The notes under the pieces: generated by a model
Told to the model about the DNA's origin: nothing
The model's database searches: none
Seen by the model: the letters and a program-made list of their open reading frames with translations, nothing else
Assembly: GCA_039961635.1 (NCBI GenBank)
Contig: JABRWB010000081.1
Span: 1-14,447 of the forward strand
Source: a bacterium
GTDB lineage: Bacteria > 4484-113 > JAGGVC01
Direction of reading: 5' to 3'
DNA: 14,447 bases
Translations under genes and position numbers: made by a program
In this document: positions 6,770 to 14,314 of the stretch, piece after piece
How positions within the stretch are numbered: position 1 is the stretch's first letter
How the letters are laid out: each line of letters opens with the position of its first letter

Positions 6770-8254
6770 ATGAAAAAGGCTCTCTTTCTGATATTTGCGT
6801 TGTCGCTTGTTCTGCTCGCCAATTCCCGCCCCGGCACGGCACAATCCGGCCAGTCCGGCAAACTGCGCGTCGGGGTGATGCAGTTCGAAAACATCGCCGG
6901 GGCGACCGCGTTCGACTGGGTCGGGCGCGGCATCCAGGAATCGCTGTCGTCCAAACTCGCGGCACTTCCGCAGATAACCGTCGTCGAGCGCGGCCAGATG
7001 AACAAGCTCCTTGAGGAGCAGCGGTTTCAGATGTCCGGCTTCACCGACACCTCGACCGTCGCGGAGGCCGGAAAGATAATGAACATCCAGAAAGCCGTCG
7101 TCGGAAGCTACCAGGTGCAGCAAAGCAAGATCCTGATTTCCGCGCGCGTAGTGGACGTTGAGAGCGCGCAGGCCGAGAACTCGACAGAAGTCAACGGAAA
7201 CGTCGACGACATATTCAGCCAGTACAACACTCTCGCGTCCGACATCGGGCGCAAGCTGGGCGCGGGCGAATCGGTTAACACGGCCACATCCGGCGCAGCG
7301 ACGTCGCCGGCTCCCGACAATCCGCCTCCCTCAAACAATTTCGCGCAGGACGTGCAGGACTATACGCAGTACATCCAACAAACCCAGGAAAATCCGCAGA
7401 GCTACGACGAGCTCACGAACAACCAGGTTTACGAATTCACGCGCGAAGATACGACTTCGTTCGAAGCGTACGAGTATTTCACGCGCGCTAATGATGTTCT
7501 GTTCGGCTCGGATTCGGTATTCACGTTCCTTTTGACCTATATGGACGATCCGAACGCGGTCTATGTGGATCCGTCACGCGAGCAGGAAGGTGCAAGGCTG
7601 CTTGAACTCGCGGTAAAAGCCGATCCGAATTACGGCCGCGCCTGGGCGCTTTTGGGAATGACATACCACGGTTTTTCGTCGAGCGCCTCCGGCCCCGACC
7701 GGCGCTATTACGTACAAAAGGCGAACGAGGCCTTGGAGCACGCGGTCAATATCTCTACCTACGACCCGTACGTGCAGAGCCTGATGGGATTTTTCAATTT
7801 TCTTCTTTGGACGGAATACAACTTCGATCCCGCCTATTCGGACGCTGCGTACCAGTGGCTCGACCTTGTGCTGAACGGCTCGCCGGGAACCTACTACAGC
7901 GGTATCGCCAACCTTGTCGTCATTTTTCTTCTGATGAACGTGGACGAGAATTTCATGATGGAAAACTCCGCGTCGCTGTTTTACGTCATGGACGACGCGC
8001 GCAACACGCTGCCGACGTCCGGAGTCGTCCAGGCTTTTCATGGAATGTTTCTCGCGCTCGATGCGATGGTGCGTTACAACAACGGCTACCAGTACGGCAC
8101 GCTGACGCAGGACGACGTTTATTACGTCGCGTCCGACATGGACTATGCGATCGCCGAGCTTGAAGATTACGTCAACAACTTCCCGAACGGCCTCGTTTAC
8201 AACGAAGTGTATTCGATGCTCGGCACTCTGTACGAATTCAGGAATTCGATTTAG
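6770..8254 (+). CDS. Secreted CsgG/FlgO-like protein with TPR-like C-terminal region
   Basis: 494 residues. A signal peptide (about 1-24, cleavage near GTAQ) precedes a CsgG/FlgO-like domain (about 31-165). Family features are the KLRVGVMQFEN opening, the amphipathic SLSSKLAALPQITVVERGQM block, then KAVVGSYQVQQSKILISARVVDVES. A Pro/Ser/Ala-rich linker (about 166-190) leads to a long helical region (about 225-490) with TPR-like spacing, for example LLELAVKADPNYGRAWALLG (277-296). From family knowledge, CsgG forms the curli secretion channel and is a lipoprotein; FlgO-type proteins are outer-membrane associated. This protein has no lipobox cysteine, and no cysteine anywhere that I can see, so it is not a classical CsgG. 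No curli genes are adjacent. A periplasmic or outer-membrane-associated accessory role is likely but unproven. Confidence 0.75.
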   Translation: MKKALFLIFALSLVLLANSRPGTAQSGQSGKLRVGVMQFENIAGATAFDWVGRGIQESLSSKLAALPQITVVERGQMNKLLEEQRFQMSGFTDTSTVAEAGKIMNIQKAVVGSYQVQQSKILISARVVDVESAQAENSTEVNGNVDDIFSQYNTLASDIGRKLGAGESVNTATSGAATSPAPDNPPPSNNFAQDVQDYTQYIQQTQENPQSYDELTNNQVYEFTREDTTSFEAYEYFTRANDVLFGSDSVFTFLLTYMDDPNAVYVDPSREQEGARLLELAVKADPNYGRAWALLGMTYHGFSSSASGPDRRYYVQKANEALEHAVNISTYDPYVQSLMGFFNFLLWTEYNFDPAYSDAAYQWLDLVLNGSPGTYYSGIANLVVIFLLMNVDENFMMENSASLFYVMDDARNTLPTSGVVQAFHGMFLALDAMVRYNNGYQYGTLTQDDVYYVASDMDYAIAELEDYVNNFPNGLVYNEVYSMLGTLYEFRNSI

Positions 8255-8303
8255 GCAGGCTGTCTTTCGAATTTGCAACGGAAGTGAAACTCTTCGCTGT
8301 TTG

Positions 8304-8323
8304 AACGCGGATTAACGCGGATT
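8304..8323. repeat. Tandem 10-bp direct repeat between convergent genes
   Basis: Two exact copies of AACGCGGATT lie head to tail across the stop codon of the pirin gene. The rest of the 57-bp gap between the CsgG-like and pirin stops shows no GC-rich hairpin with a T-run, so no terminator can be assigned. Confidence 0.7.
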
Positions 8324-9217
8324 CAAAAACGTACCGCGCTTCAATTCGTCGAACGCTTCCTTCAGCTCTTCCTGCGTGTTCATCACAATCGGGCCATGCC
8401 ATGCGACGGGCTCTTTCAGCGGCCGTCCGGATACGAGTAGAAACCGGATGCCCTCTTCGCCCGCCTCGACCGTCACCTCATCTCCCGTGTCGAACAAAAT
8501 CAGCGAGCGGTTGTCCGCGAGCACCGGCACGATTACGTCCGGCCTGTCCGTGATTTCCGTCGGAACCGGCTGGGGATCGCTCGCGCCGCTGAACCGCCCC
8601 GCGCCCTCGAAAACGTACGCGAACGCGTTGCTTTTCGTTTCGACGGGCAGCGACTTTCGCACTCCCGGCGGAACGTAAACGTCCACGTAAACCGGATCGG
8701 CCGCGATCCCCTCGACCGGGCCGCGCATCCCCCAGAAGCTGCCGCACACGAGGCGCGCGCGCGTCCCGTCGTCGTCGGTCGCTTCCGGTATGTCCGCCGA
8801 CTTCACTTCCTGGTAACGCGGCGCCGTCATTTTGAGCGCCGCGGGCAAATTGGCCCAGAGCTGGAAGCCGTGCATCCGCCCCTGCGTGTCGCCCTTGGGC
8901 ATTTCCTGGTGGATTATCCCGCTGCCCGCGGTCATCCACTGGATGTCGCCCGCGGAAATAGTGCCGCTGTTGCCGATGCTGTCGCCGTGCTCCACCTCGC
9001 CCGCGAGGACGTACGTTATCGTCTCGATTCCTCGGTGCGGATGCCAGGGAAAGCCCGCAAGGTAATCCTCCGGCCGCTCGTTGCGGAAATCGTCGAGCAG
9101 CAGAAATGGATCGACCAGGCCCGTGTCGCCGAACCCGAACGCGCGGTTGAGATGCACCCCGGCGCCTTCAAGCGTGGGGCGGGACTTGGAAAGACGTTTA
9201 ACGGGACGGATGGACAT
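8312..9217 (-). CDS. Pirin-family bicupin protein
   Basis: 301 residues, normal length for bacterial pirins of this type. The N-terminal cupin (about 30-130) carries the complete metal-binding set: H59 and H61 in the FPWHPHRGIET block, and H103 and E105 in GIIHQEMP. The C-terminal cupin (about 155-275) leads into a family-typical ending, EPVAWHGPIVMN, then a final helix. From family knowledge, bacterial pirins are cytoplasmic iron-binding proteins; some have quercetinase activity and some modulate metabolic enzymes, and the physiological role is usually unknown. No signal peptide is seen. The start at 9217 is supported by a Shine-Dalgarno. It lies downstream of the toxin gene on the same strand but has its own possible promoter in the 120-bp gap. 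Confidence 0.92.
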   Translation of the reverse strand: MSIRPVKRLSKSRPTLEGAGVHLNRAFGFGDTGLVDPFLLLDDFRNERPEDYLAGFPWHPHRGIETITYVLAGEVEHGDSIGNSGTISAGDIQWMTAGSGIIHQEMPKGDTQGRMHGFQLWANLPAALKMTAPRYQEVKSADIPEATDDDGTRARLVCGSFWGMRGPVEGIAADPVYVDVYVPPGVRKSLPVETKSNAFAYVFEGAGRFSGASDPQPVPTEITDRPDVIVPVLADNRSLILFDTGDEVTVEAGEEGIRFLLVSGRPLKEPVAWHGPIVMNTQEELKEAFDELKRGTFLNPR

Positions 9218-9223
9218 GGCGGT

Positions 9224-9229
9224 CTCCTT
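9224..9229 (-). promoter_or_regulatory. Shine-Dalgarno of the pirin gene
   Basis: On the minus strand AAGGAG is followed by six bases and the ATG at 9217. Confidence 0.75.
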
Positions 9230-9284
9230 GCCCGAACAGGGATTTCATTCTGGCAACATCTTGTACCCTCCCTATCCGCGGGCT

Positions 9285-9313
9285 ATTCTGAAATCGGAGA
9301 TGGCCTGCGGCAA
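9285..9313 (-). promoter_or_regulatory. Possible promoter of the pirin gene
   Basis: On the minus strand TTGCCG (9313-9308) is separated by 17 bp from CAGAAT (9290-9285). Each hexamer matches consensus at four positions, so this is a weak candidate. It would give an untranslated leader of about 60 nt. Confidence 0.3.
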
Positions 9314-9337
9314 TTGGACGGCCGGCGAACGCGTCGG

Positions 9338-9787
9338 CTAGGAAACGCCGATCAAGTCGATCAGTTCCGCAAATGGGGCAAAGTCCCTTGCGTTTGAAGT
9401 GACTAGCCGCCTTACCCCGCAAACGAGCATCGTGGCGACGATGTTTGCATCGTGAACCCGCTTGCCGGATACTTTAAAGTCATTAAGAATCTGCAGCAGG
9501 CGATCGGTCACCGCCTCGCTTTCCTCGGCCAGGCGGAAAAAGCGCCGGAATTCCGCCGCTAAGGCCAGCACCTTTGATCTTGGCATGCTGGCGAGGTAAT
9601 AATCGTCTCGCGTCATAACACTGAGGAATTCCCTGATAACTTGGCGACTCACCCACAACTCGCATCCGTTCGCTACCAATTCGTTAATCGTACGTTTGCA
9701 GGACAAGTGCAACTGCGAAGTGCTGATGCTGGCATATATAAGAATGTTTGAGTCTACGAATACCGGTTCTTCAGCCCCGTTCGCCAT
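9338..9787 (-). CDS. PIN-domain toxin ribonuclease, VapC type
   Basis: 149 residues, a normal length for a PIN toxin. The acidic catalytic residues are all in place: D12 in VFVDSNILIYA, E53 in REFLS, D113 in VHDANIVATM, and N132/D135 in TSNARDF. From family knowledge, VapC toxins are Mg-dependent RNases that cut tRNA or rRNA and are held in check by the partner antitoxin. The start overlaps the end of the antitoxin gene by 17 bp in a different frame, the usual antitoxin-first arrangement. Base composition is lower than the neighbouring housekeeping genes (line 9601-9660 is 29/60 G+C), consistent with a mobile toxin-antitoxin module. Confidence 0.9.
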   Translation of the reverse strand: MANGAEEPVFVDSNILIYASISTSQLHLSCKRTINELVANGCELWVSRQVIREFLSVMTRDDYYLASMPRSKVLALAAEFRRFFRLAEESEAVTDRLLQILNDFKVSGKRVHDANIVATMLVCGVRRLVTSNARDFAPFAELIDLIGVS

Positions 9788-9998
9788 AAATGTCCTCCCT
9801 GTCGACCGAGAACCTGTCTGTCAACGGGCCGCTGTAAATCACCGGCCATTCAAAGTTTTCCCGGTCGACTTCCGGACGCGGTGTGTCGATAGGTTCGATG
9901 GCGAACTCCTTTTTTCCTGGCGGAAGATCGGTCTTGAGCCTGATGACGACTACGCCGTCTTCGTCCACTACTCCGGTTGCTGTAAATCGTCCGTTCAT
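9771..9998 (-). CDS. VapB-type antitoxin partner of the PIN toxin
   Basis: 75 residues. The N-terminal half (about 5-37) resembles the short beta-rich segment common in antitoxins paired with PIN toxins (a VVDEDGVVVIRLKTDLPPGKK block, residues 10-30). The C-terminal end, RFSVDREDIYGERG (62-75), matches the toxin-binding tail pattern (REDIYG) seen in such antitoxins. The frame is open well upstream into the ATPase gene, but that part is a shadow of the ATPase, and the ATG at 9998 is the sensible start. A GGCGGGTGA stretch a few bases upstream could serve as a weak Shine-Dalgarno. From family knowledge, the antitoxin neutralises the toxin and represses its own promoter. Confidence 0.8.
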   Translation of the reverse strand: MNGRFTATGVVDEDGVVVIRLKTDLPPGKKEFAIEPIDTPRPEVDRENFEWPVIYSGPLTDRFSVDREDIYGERG

Positions 9999-10019
9999 GC
10001 AAATCACCCGCCGATGGCG

Positions 10020-10049
10020 ATTATATTTTACCCGCTTTGGCGCTTCCAA
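10020..10049 (-). promoter_or_regulatory. Promoter of the toxin-antitoxin operon with overlapping inverted repeat
   Basis: On the minus strand TTGGAA (10049-10044), an 18-bp spacer and a consensus TATAAT (10025-10020) precede the antitoxin ATG at 9998. A small inverted repeat, TTTGG-5 nt-CCAAA (10036-10050), covers the -35 and could be an autoregulatory operator; the operator role is inference. The whole promoter lies in the 68-bp gap after the ATPase stop, so the module can be expressed independently. Confidence 0.5.
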
Positions 10050-10066
10050 ATTTCGGCATCGAGCAT

Positions 10067-11887
10067 TTACAGCCCGAACTTCCCTTCGCCCGCGCGGTAC
10101 TGGATCGCCTCCGCCACGTGCGAAATCTTTATCGCTTCGCTTTCGTCCAGGTCCGCGATCGTCCGAGCGACGCGCTTGATACGCTCGAACGCCCGCGCCG
10201 AAAGCCCCAATTTTTCGACGCCCCTTATCAGCAGGTTCATCGAAGGTTCGTCCAGCGGGCAGAACCTCGCCGCCATCTTGGGCGTCATCTGCGCGTTGCA
10301 GTAGACCTTCGTGAGCGGGCGCTTCGCAGCGAACGCGCCGCCGCGCGACATGATCGCCCGCAGCCCCGCCTGCCGCTCGGAGCGCTCCTTCGCCGCGGGC
10401 TTTCGGCGGCGCGACGATTTGCCGCCCATCATCTGCAGCGCTTCTTCCGGCGAGAGCGGGCCGTCCGATGCTTCCTCGTCGCCCTCCTTCGCCGCGCCCC
10501 AGGTGTGGTCGCGTATCGAATGATGCTCCGATGCGGCGGCCGCGGCATCTTTTTCCGCTTGCTCCTTCGCGGCTTTCTCCGCCGCTTCCGCGTCGACTAT
10601 CGCGAACCGCGCGGCCTGCATCCGACGCGCGTTTTCCACGCGCTTTCTTATCGCGGCGCTCGGCTCGCCGGTCGGCTCCACGCGCGCGAGTTTTTCCGTC
10701 GGGATGCGCGGCACCTCGACGGTTATGTCTATCCTGTCCCACACCGGCCCGGACAGCCCTTTCCAGTAGTTCTGAATGTCGCCGGGCCGGCACTTGCATG
10801 CCTTGACCGGGTCGCCGTAGTAACCGCACGGGCACGGGTTGAGCGCGCCGACCAAAATGAACCGGCTCGGAAACGTCAGCGAAAGCTGGGTGCGGCTGAT
10901 TGTAACTTCGCCGTCCTCAAGCGGCTGGCGCAGGTGCTCAAGGGCATGCTTGGGAAATTCGAGCATCTCGTCCAGGAACAACACGCCGAGATGCGCGAGG
11001 CTGATTTCGCCGGGGCGCGGGATCGTCCCGCCGCCGACCAGTCCGGGGAGAGAAACGCTGTGGTGCGGGCTGCGGTAAGGACGCTCGGTGACCACGCCCG
11101 TGTCGCGCGAGAGCAATCCCGCGACGCTGTAAATTCGCGTCACCTCCAGCGCTTCCTCAACGGACAGCGACGGAAGCACGCTCGGAAGCCGCTTGGCGAG
11201 CATCGTTTTGCCGCTGCCCGGAGGGCCGACCATGATCATGTTGTGGCCGCCCGCGGCCGCGATTTCGAGCGCGCGCTTGGCCTGCTCCTGGCCGCGCACG
11301 TCTTCGAAGTCAAGCGGAATATGCGACTCGCGCAGAAGATCCGCAACTTCAACCGGCGGATACGGATCCATCGCGAGGTTGCCGCGCGCCCACGCGATCA
11401 GCTCGGCAAGATACTCAAACGCCATCACGGTCAGTCCTGAAACCACCGCGGCTTCGCGCGCGTTTTCGCGCGGGACGATTACGCCATTTAGTTTCAAATC
11501 GCGGGCGAGTATCGCCGTCGGAAGGACGCCTGCGACCGGACGAAGGCTGCCGTCCAGCCCCAGCTCGCCCATTATCAGAAACCCTTCCAGCTTGTCCTGC
11601 GCGCACTGGCCGTTGCCCACCGCGATTCCGAGCGCGATCGGCAGGTCGAAGTGCGTCCCCTGCTTGGGCAGGTCTGCGGGCGCAAGATTTATCGTTATCC
11701 TGTGTTGCGGGAATTCGAGGTCGCTGTTCTGGAGCGCGCTGCGAACGCGGTCGGTTGATTCCTTGACCGCCTTGTCCGCGAGGCCGACGATGTTGAACGC
11801 GTGCAGCCCCATTCCGAGGTCGCATTCGACCAGAACCGGCTCGGCCTCCAGACCGACTATCGACGCGGTGTGAAGCGTGGACAGCAT
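10067..11887 (-). CDS. YifB/ComM-type Mg-chelatase-like AAA+ ATPase
   Basis: 606 residues, longer than the roughly 500 usual for the family. The N-terminal ChlI-like domain (about 1-165) has the FNIVGLADKAVKES block and RITINLAPADLPKQGTHFDLP (63-83). The AAA+ module (about 185-400) has Walker A GPPGSGKT (221-228), Walker B GVLFLDE (301-307), and the family cysteines C352, C354, C364 and C366. The C-terminal domain (about 526-606) has the family NAQMTPKM and SARAFERIKRVARTIADL blocks. An extra Ala/Glu/Lys/Arg-rich segment of roughly 90 residues (about 430-525) separates the AAA+ part from the C-terminal domain. From family knowledge, ComM in naturally transformable bacteria is a branch-migration helicase that helps integrate incoming DNA; elsewhere the role is less certain. 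The start at 11887 matches the family N-terminus; an upstream in-frame ATG at 11938 is disfavoured. Confidence 0.93.
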   Translation of the reverse strand: MLSTLHTASIVGLEAEPVLVECDLGMGLHAFNIVGLADKAVKESTDRVRSALQNSDLEFPQHRITINLAPADLPKQGTHFDLPIALGIAVGNGQCAQDKLEGFLIMGELGLDGSLRPVAGVLPTAILARDLKLNGVIVPRENAREAAVVSGLTVMAFEYLAELIAWARGNLAMDPYPPVEVADLLRESHIPLDFEDVRGQEQAKRALEIAAAGGHNMIMVGPPGSGKTMLAKRLPSVLPSLSVEEALEVTRIYSVAGLLSRDTGVVTERPYRSPHHSVSLPGLVGGGTIPRPGEISLAHLGVLFLDEMLEFPKHALEHLRQPLEDGEVTISRTQLSLTFPSRFILVGALNPCPCGYYGDPVKACKCRPGDIQNYWKGLSGPVWDRIDITVEVPRIPTEKLARVEPTGEPSAAIRKRVENARRMQAARFAIVDAEAAEKAAKEQAEKDAAAAASEHHSIRDHTWGAAKEGDEEASDGPLSPEEALQMMGGKSSRRRKPAAKERSERQAGLRAIMSRGGAFAAKRPLTKVYCNAQMTPKMAARFCPLDEPSMNLLIRGVEKLGLSARAFERIKRVARTIADLDESEAIKISHVAEAIQYRAGEGKFGL

Positions 11888-11896
11888 GGCGCCGCG

Positions 11897-11902
11897 ATTA
11901 TA
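11897..11902 (-). promoter_or_regulatory. Consensus -10 element of the YifB/ComM gene
   Basis: On the minus strand a perfect TATAAT ends 10 nt before the ATG at 11887. The predicted transcription start falls within a few bases of the start codon. No Shine-Dalgarno is visible and no -35 matches well. Confidence 0.45.
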
Positions 11903-11959
11903 CAGTGATTGCGCGCGCGATCGCTCTCCGGAGGACAATCTCCGGAAAATACCCGGGCG

Positions 11960-12412
11960 TCAATGCCTGACAGCCCTTATCCTCGAGTCGCTCTCTTCCG
12001 ATTGCTGCGCCGGATATTTTTGGCGGAACTCTATCAACCTGCCGAAATAGTAGCGGTAAGTGGTGAGCCGCCGGTTGTTACCCTCGGCTTTGGCGATATC
12101 GGCCATCTGCCGAAGATATTCCTCCGCCTCCTTGTACTTCCGCTCGTCCAACAGATCCTCCGCGCGGTAATCCCTGAACTCGGGCGCGTCCGGGTATCTC
12201 TCCTCGTATTTTCGATCCGAGGCCGAATGAGAGTATTTTTTGTCCACTGTGAACTGCCCGAATTTCTGTGCCCAGGGATTGGCTGCGTAAATCCGCTCGA
12301 TATCGGCATCCTGGCCATTTTCGATTATCCGGCGGGGACGGGAGGCGATTGAAATTATGACGGCAAGAACGACTATGCCAACGAGGCCGAAAATAATAAC
12401 GCCAGCATCCAT
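11960..12412 (-). CDS. Small single-pass membrane protein, unknown function
   Basis: 150 residues. A hydrophobic N-terminal helix (about 3-22) is followed by a basic SRPRR motif, so the protein is probably anchored in the inner membrane with the bulk in the cytoplasm. The remainder is hydrophilic and helical; a TPR- or coiled-coil-like stretch runs through about residues 83-135, with LLDERKYKEAEEYLRQMADI near its start. I do not recognise a family. The ATG at 12412 is chosen because an AGGAAGGGGG purine tract (12430-12421) lies upstream and the transmembrane helix starts directly after it; an in-frame ATG at 12493 would add a highly basic extension. It sits between the LptD-like and YifB-like genes on the same strand. 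Confidence 0.65.
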   Translation of the reverse strand: MDAGVIIFGLVGIVVLAVIISIASRPRRIIENGQDADIERIYAANPWAQKFGQFTVDKKYSHSASDRKYEERYPDAPEFRDYRAEDLLDERKYKEAEEYLRQMADIAKAEGNNRRLTTYRYYFGRLIEFRQKYPAQQSEESDSRIRAVRH

Positions 12413-12512
12413 CGGCCATTCCCCCTTCCTGCGGCGCCGAGCACGCGTGCGCCGCAGCAAGCGTGCAAAACAAGCGGCCAAAGACCGCACCATAAAACGA
12501 ATCGCCCGACAA

Positions 12513-12532
12513 GGGGCGCGCAAACCCGCCCC
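12513..12532 (-). other. GC-rich inverted repeat upstream of the small membrane protein gene
   Basis: GGGGCG (12513-12518) and CGCCCC (12527-12532) can pair around an 8-nt loop. On the minus strand it follows a TATAAG hexamer (12540-12535), so it may lie in a 5' leader of roughly 100 nt. No T-run follows it on either strand, so it is not a clear terminator. Elsewhere in the 216-bp gap 12413-12628 there is a run of nine A (12577-12585), read as T on the minus strand, about 40 nt after the LptD-like stop. It lacks a good GC stem before it, so termination there is only possible. Confidence 0.3.
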
Positions 12533-12628
12533 TCACTTATAGGATACCCGAAATTCTCAAAAGTTCCACATCGTAGAAAAAAAAACTTTTAATTTCCGGA
12601 ATGTTGAAAACCGCTGGAATTAGCGCGC

Positions 12629-14308
12629 TTACCACATTCTCACGTCGAAGGTGAGGAAGCCCGATCCAAGCGCGAAATCCCAGGCTGCGCCGATGGTATA
12701 AGCCTTGTTGAGCCGCCTGATTTCCAGCGACAATTGGTCGAATTCCGAATTGTCGAAATCGTAGAGCGCGGTGCCCACGGCCATCCACTTTTCGCTCACT
12801 CTCACGTGCTTGACGCCGGTCAGCTCAAGCTCGTTGTAAAGGTCGTCGAATCGGAATGCCGCTTCGCCCTGTTTCGGATGCCATCGCAGCTCGACCTTGT
12901 CCGTTCCGAATAAGTGGCGCTTGCCCAAAGTCAGCCGCCCCGTGTATACCGTAAAACGATCGGACGGCAGGCCGCGGTACTCCCGGTGAGCCACGCCCGC
13001 GCCGGTTCCAATGAAAGCGCGCTCGCTGAAAAAGTGCTCGCGGAACGACAAATCCACTTCAGCCAGGTAGCGCTCGCCCGTCAAATCCGGCTCGATCTGC
13101 TTTATCCGCCCTGCTTCGATGCGGCTTTCGAGAGACTTGACCGGCCCGCGCTTGTACTCGCGCTCGAACGCGACGTACGCGTTAATCCGCTCGCGGAAAA
13201 TCGCGGTGTCGCCGCGCACGTCGCGCGCCCAGACTTCGCCGTGCTTAACACCGAATCGGAAATCGCCGGCGGTCGCGTAATGGTCGAATTCGGGCAGCAG
13301 CCCGCGCTTCGTCCAGTAGTCCAGATTGAACTGCGTCGTGAACGGGCCGATTGTGTACTCCGGGCGATAGAACACACGCGCGCCGTCGTCGCCCGAATAG
13401 CCGAGCGTAGGAAATACGCTTCGAAACGCGCCTTCCGACTCGATCAGGCTTTCCCGCACGTGCGGCCAGTAGAAAATCCGGTATCCGCTTGCGGTCGCGC
13501 TCACTTTTTTTAGCGTGAAATATTCGCCCGTCACCAGCTCCGCGCTTTTTACCGAAATGAAGAAATCCGTGTCGTCGTAAGGATAGGTGGAGAATTTCGC
13601 GCCGCGGAGCATGAGCTTGGTCTCCCCGCCGGATGCGTCCACGGTCAGGTCGCCTTCCAATATGAAGATGCGCGACGGCGGGAATCCCGCGCCGCGCTCC
13701 ACCGGCACCGAGCCGGAAACGCCGTCTAATCCGCCCGTCCTGTCGTTAATCGAAAAGGTCAGCCGCTCGCCGGTCAGGTACACCCCGGTTTCGACAATTT
13801 CGAACGTCACCGCTCCCTCGGATTCGATCAATCCGGTTTTCGTGTCGAAAACAAGCTCGGACGCGGACAGCCGCACGGTTCCGTCCGGCACCAGCCCCGG
13901 GCTTTCGAAAACGACGCCACCCGATGCGGTGACGACGCCGTCGGGCGAATACTCGATGGTATCGGCGATCAGCGTGCCGGGCACGGGGACGCGGTTTTCC
14001 GTCGGCGGGGGTTCGCCATTCGTCGGCGGATCCGGGGAAGAAACCGCGCCGGAATCGGGTTCGTGGGAATCGGCCGAAGCTTCCGCAGAAATAACCGGCG
14101 ATTTCGGGGCGGGCGGGCGGCCGATGCGGATCGCATCGCCGGAGGCCGCGGCCGCGGGAACGGGTACGGCAACGCAAAAAAGCACCGCCGCGAACGCGAA
14201 TTTCAGGCGGAATCGCGCAGGCGCGGACGCGCCGAAAAGGCGTTTAATTGCGGCGAAAGGGCGCGCGGCGCGCGCGCGGAAAGCCCCTTTATCCGCCTTG
14301 TACCCCAC
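12629..14308 (-). CDS. LptD/OstA-like outer-membrane beta-barrel protein, short form
   Basis: 559 residues if translated from the GTG at 14308. A basic N-terminal stretch precedes a hydrophobic signal core (about 35-50) and an Ala-rich cleavage region (about 51-56). A Pro/Ser-rich linker leads to an OstA/LptA-like beta-jellyroll region whose repeats read as TLIADTIEYSPDGVVTASGG, SASELVFDTKTGLIESEGAV and LTGERLTFSIND. A YRIFYWPHV motif, similar to the one preceding the LptD barrel, marks the transition to a C-terminal barrel of about 300 residues with alternating strands. The protein ends in VRMW, an aromatic end typical of barrels inserted by BamA. From family knowledge, LptD inserts lipopolysaccharide into the outer leaflet; E. 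coli LptD is about 780 residues with four cysteines. This protein is shorter and its mature part has no cysteine. Identity as true LptD rather than an OstA-like paralogue is uncertain. The start is uncertain too: in-frame ATGs at 14359 and 14389 exist, but the latter lies inside the mobile element. Confidence 0.75.
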   Translation of the reverse strand: MGYKADKGAFRARAARPFAAIKRLFGASAPARFRLKFAFAAVLFCVAVPVPAAAASGDAIRIGRPPAPKSPVISAEASADSHEPDSGAVSSPDPPTNGEPPPTENRVPVPGTLIADTIEYSPDGVVTASGGVVFESPGLVPDGTVRLSASELVFDTKTGLIESEGAVTFEIVETGVYLTGERLTFSINDRTGGLDGVSGSVPVERGAGFPPSRIFILEGDLTVDASGGETKLMLRGAKFSTYPYDDTDFFISVKSAELVTGEYFTLKKVSATASGYRIFYWPHVRESLIESEGAFRSVFPTLGYSGDDGARVFYRPEYTIGPFTTQFNLDYWTKRGLLPEFDHYATAGDFRFGVKHGEVWARDVRGDTAIFRERINAYVAFEREYKRGPVKSLESRIEAGRIKQIEPDLTGERYLAEVDLSFREHFFSERAFIGTGAGVAHREYRGLPSDRFTVYTGRLTLGKRHLFGTDKVELRWHPKQGEAAFRFDDLYNELELTGVKHVRVSEKWMAVGTALYDFDNSEFDQLSLEIRRLNKAYTIGAAWDFALGSGFLTFDVRMW

Positions 14309-14314
14309 GGGAAG

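Noticed and set aside
9999-10835. Long N-terminal extension of the antitoxin
   Set aside because: It is an out-of-frame reading of the ATPase gene; the antitoxin proper begins at 9998 behind its own promoter.
10037-11440. 467-codon plus-strand open frame opposite the YifB/ComM gene
   Set aside because: The opposite strand carries complete Walker motifs and family blocks; the plus-strand frame arises from GC-rich codon use.
12571-12590. Rho-independent terminator after the LptD-like gene
   Set aside because: There is a run of nine T on the minus strand, but no convincing GC-rich stem immediately before it, so I do not call it as a terminator.
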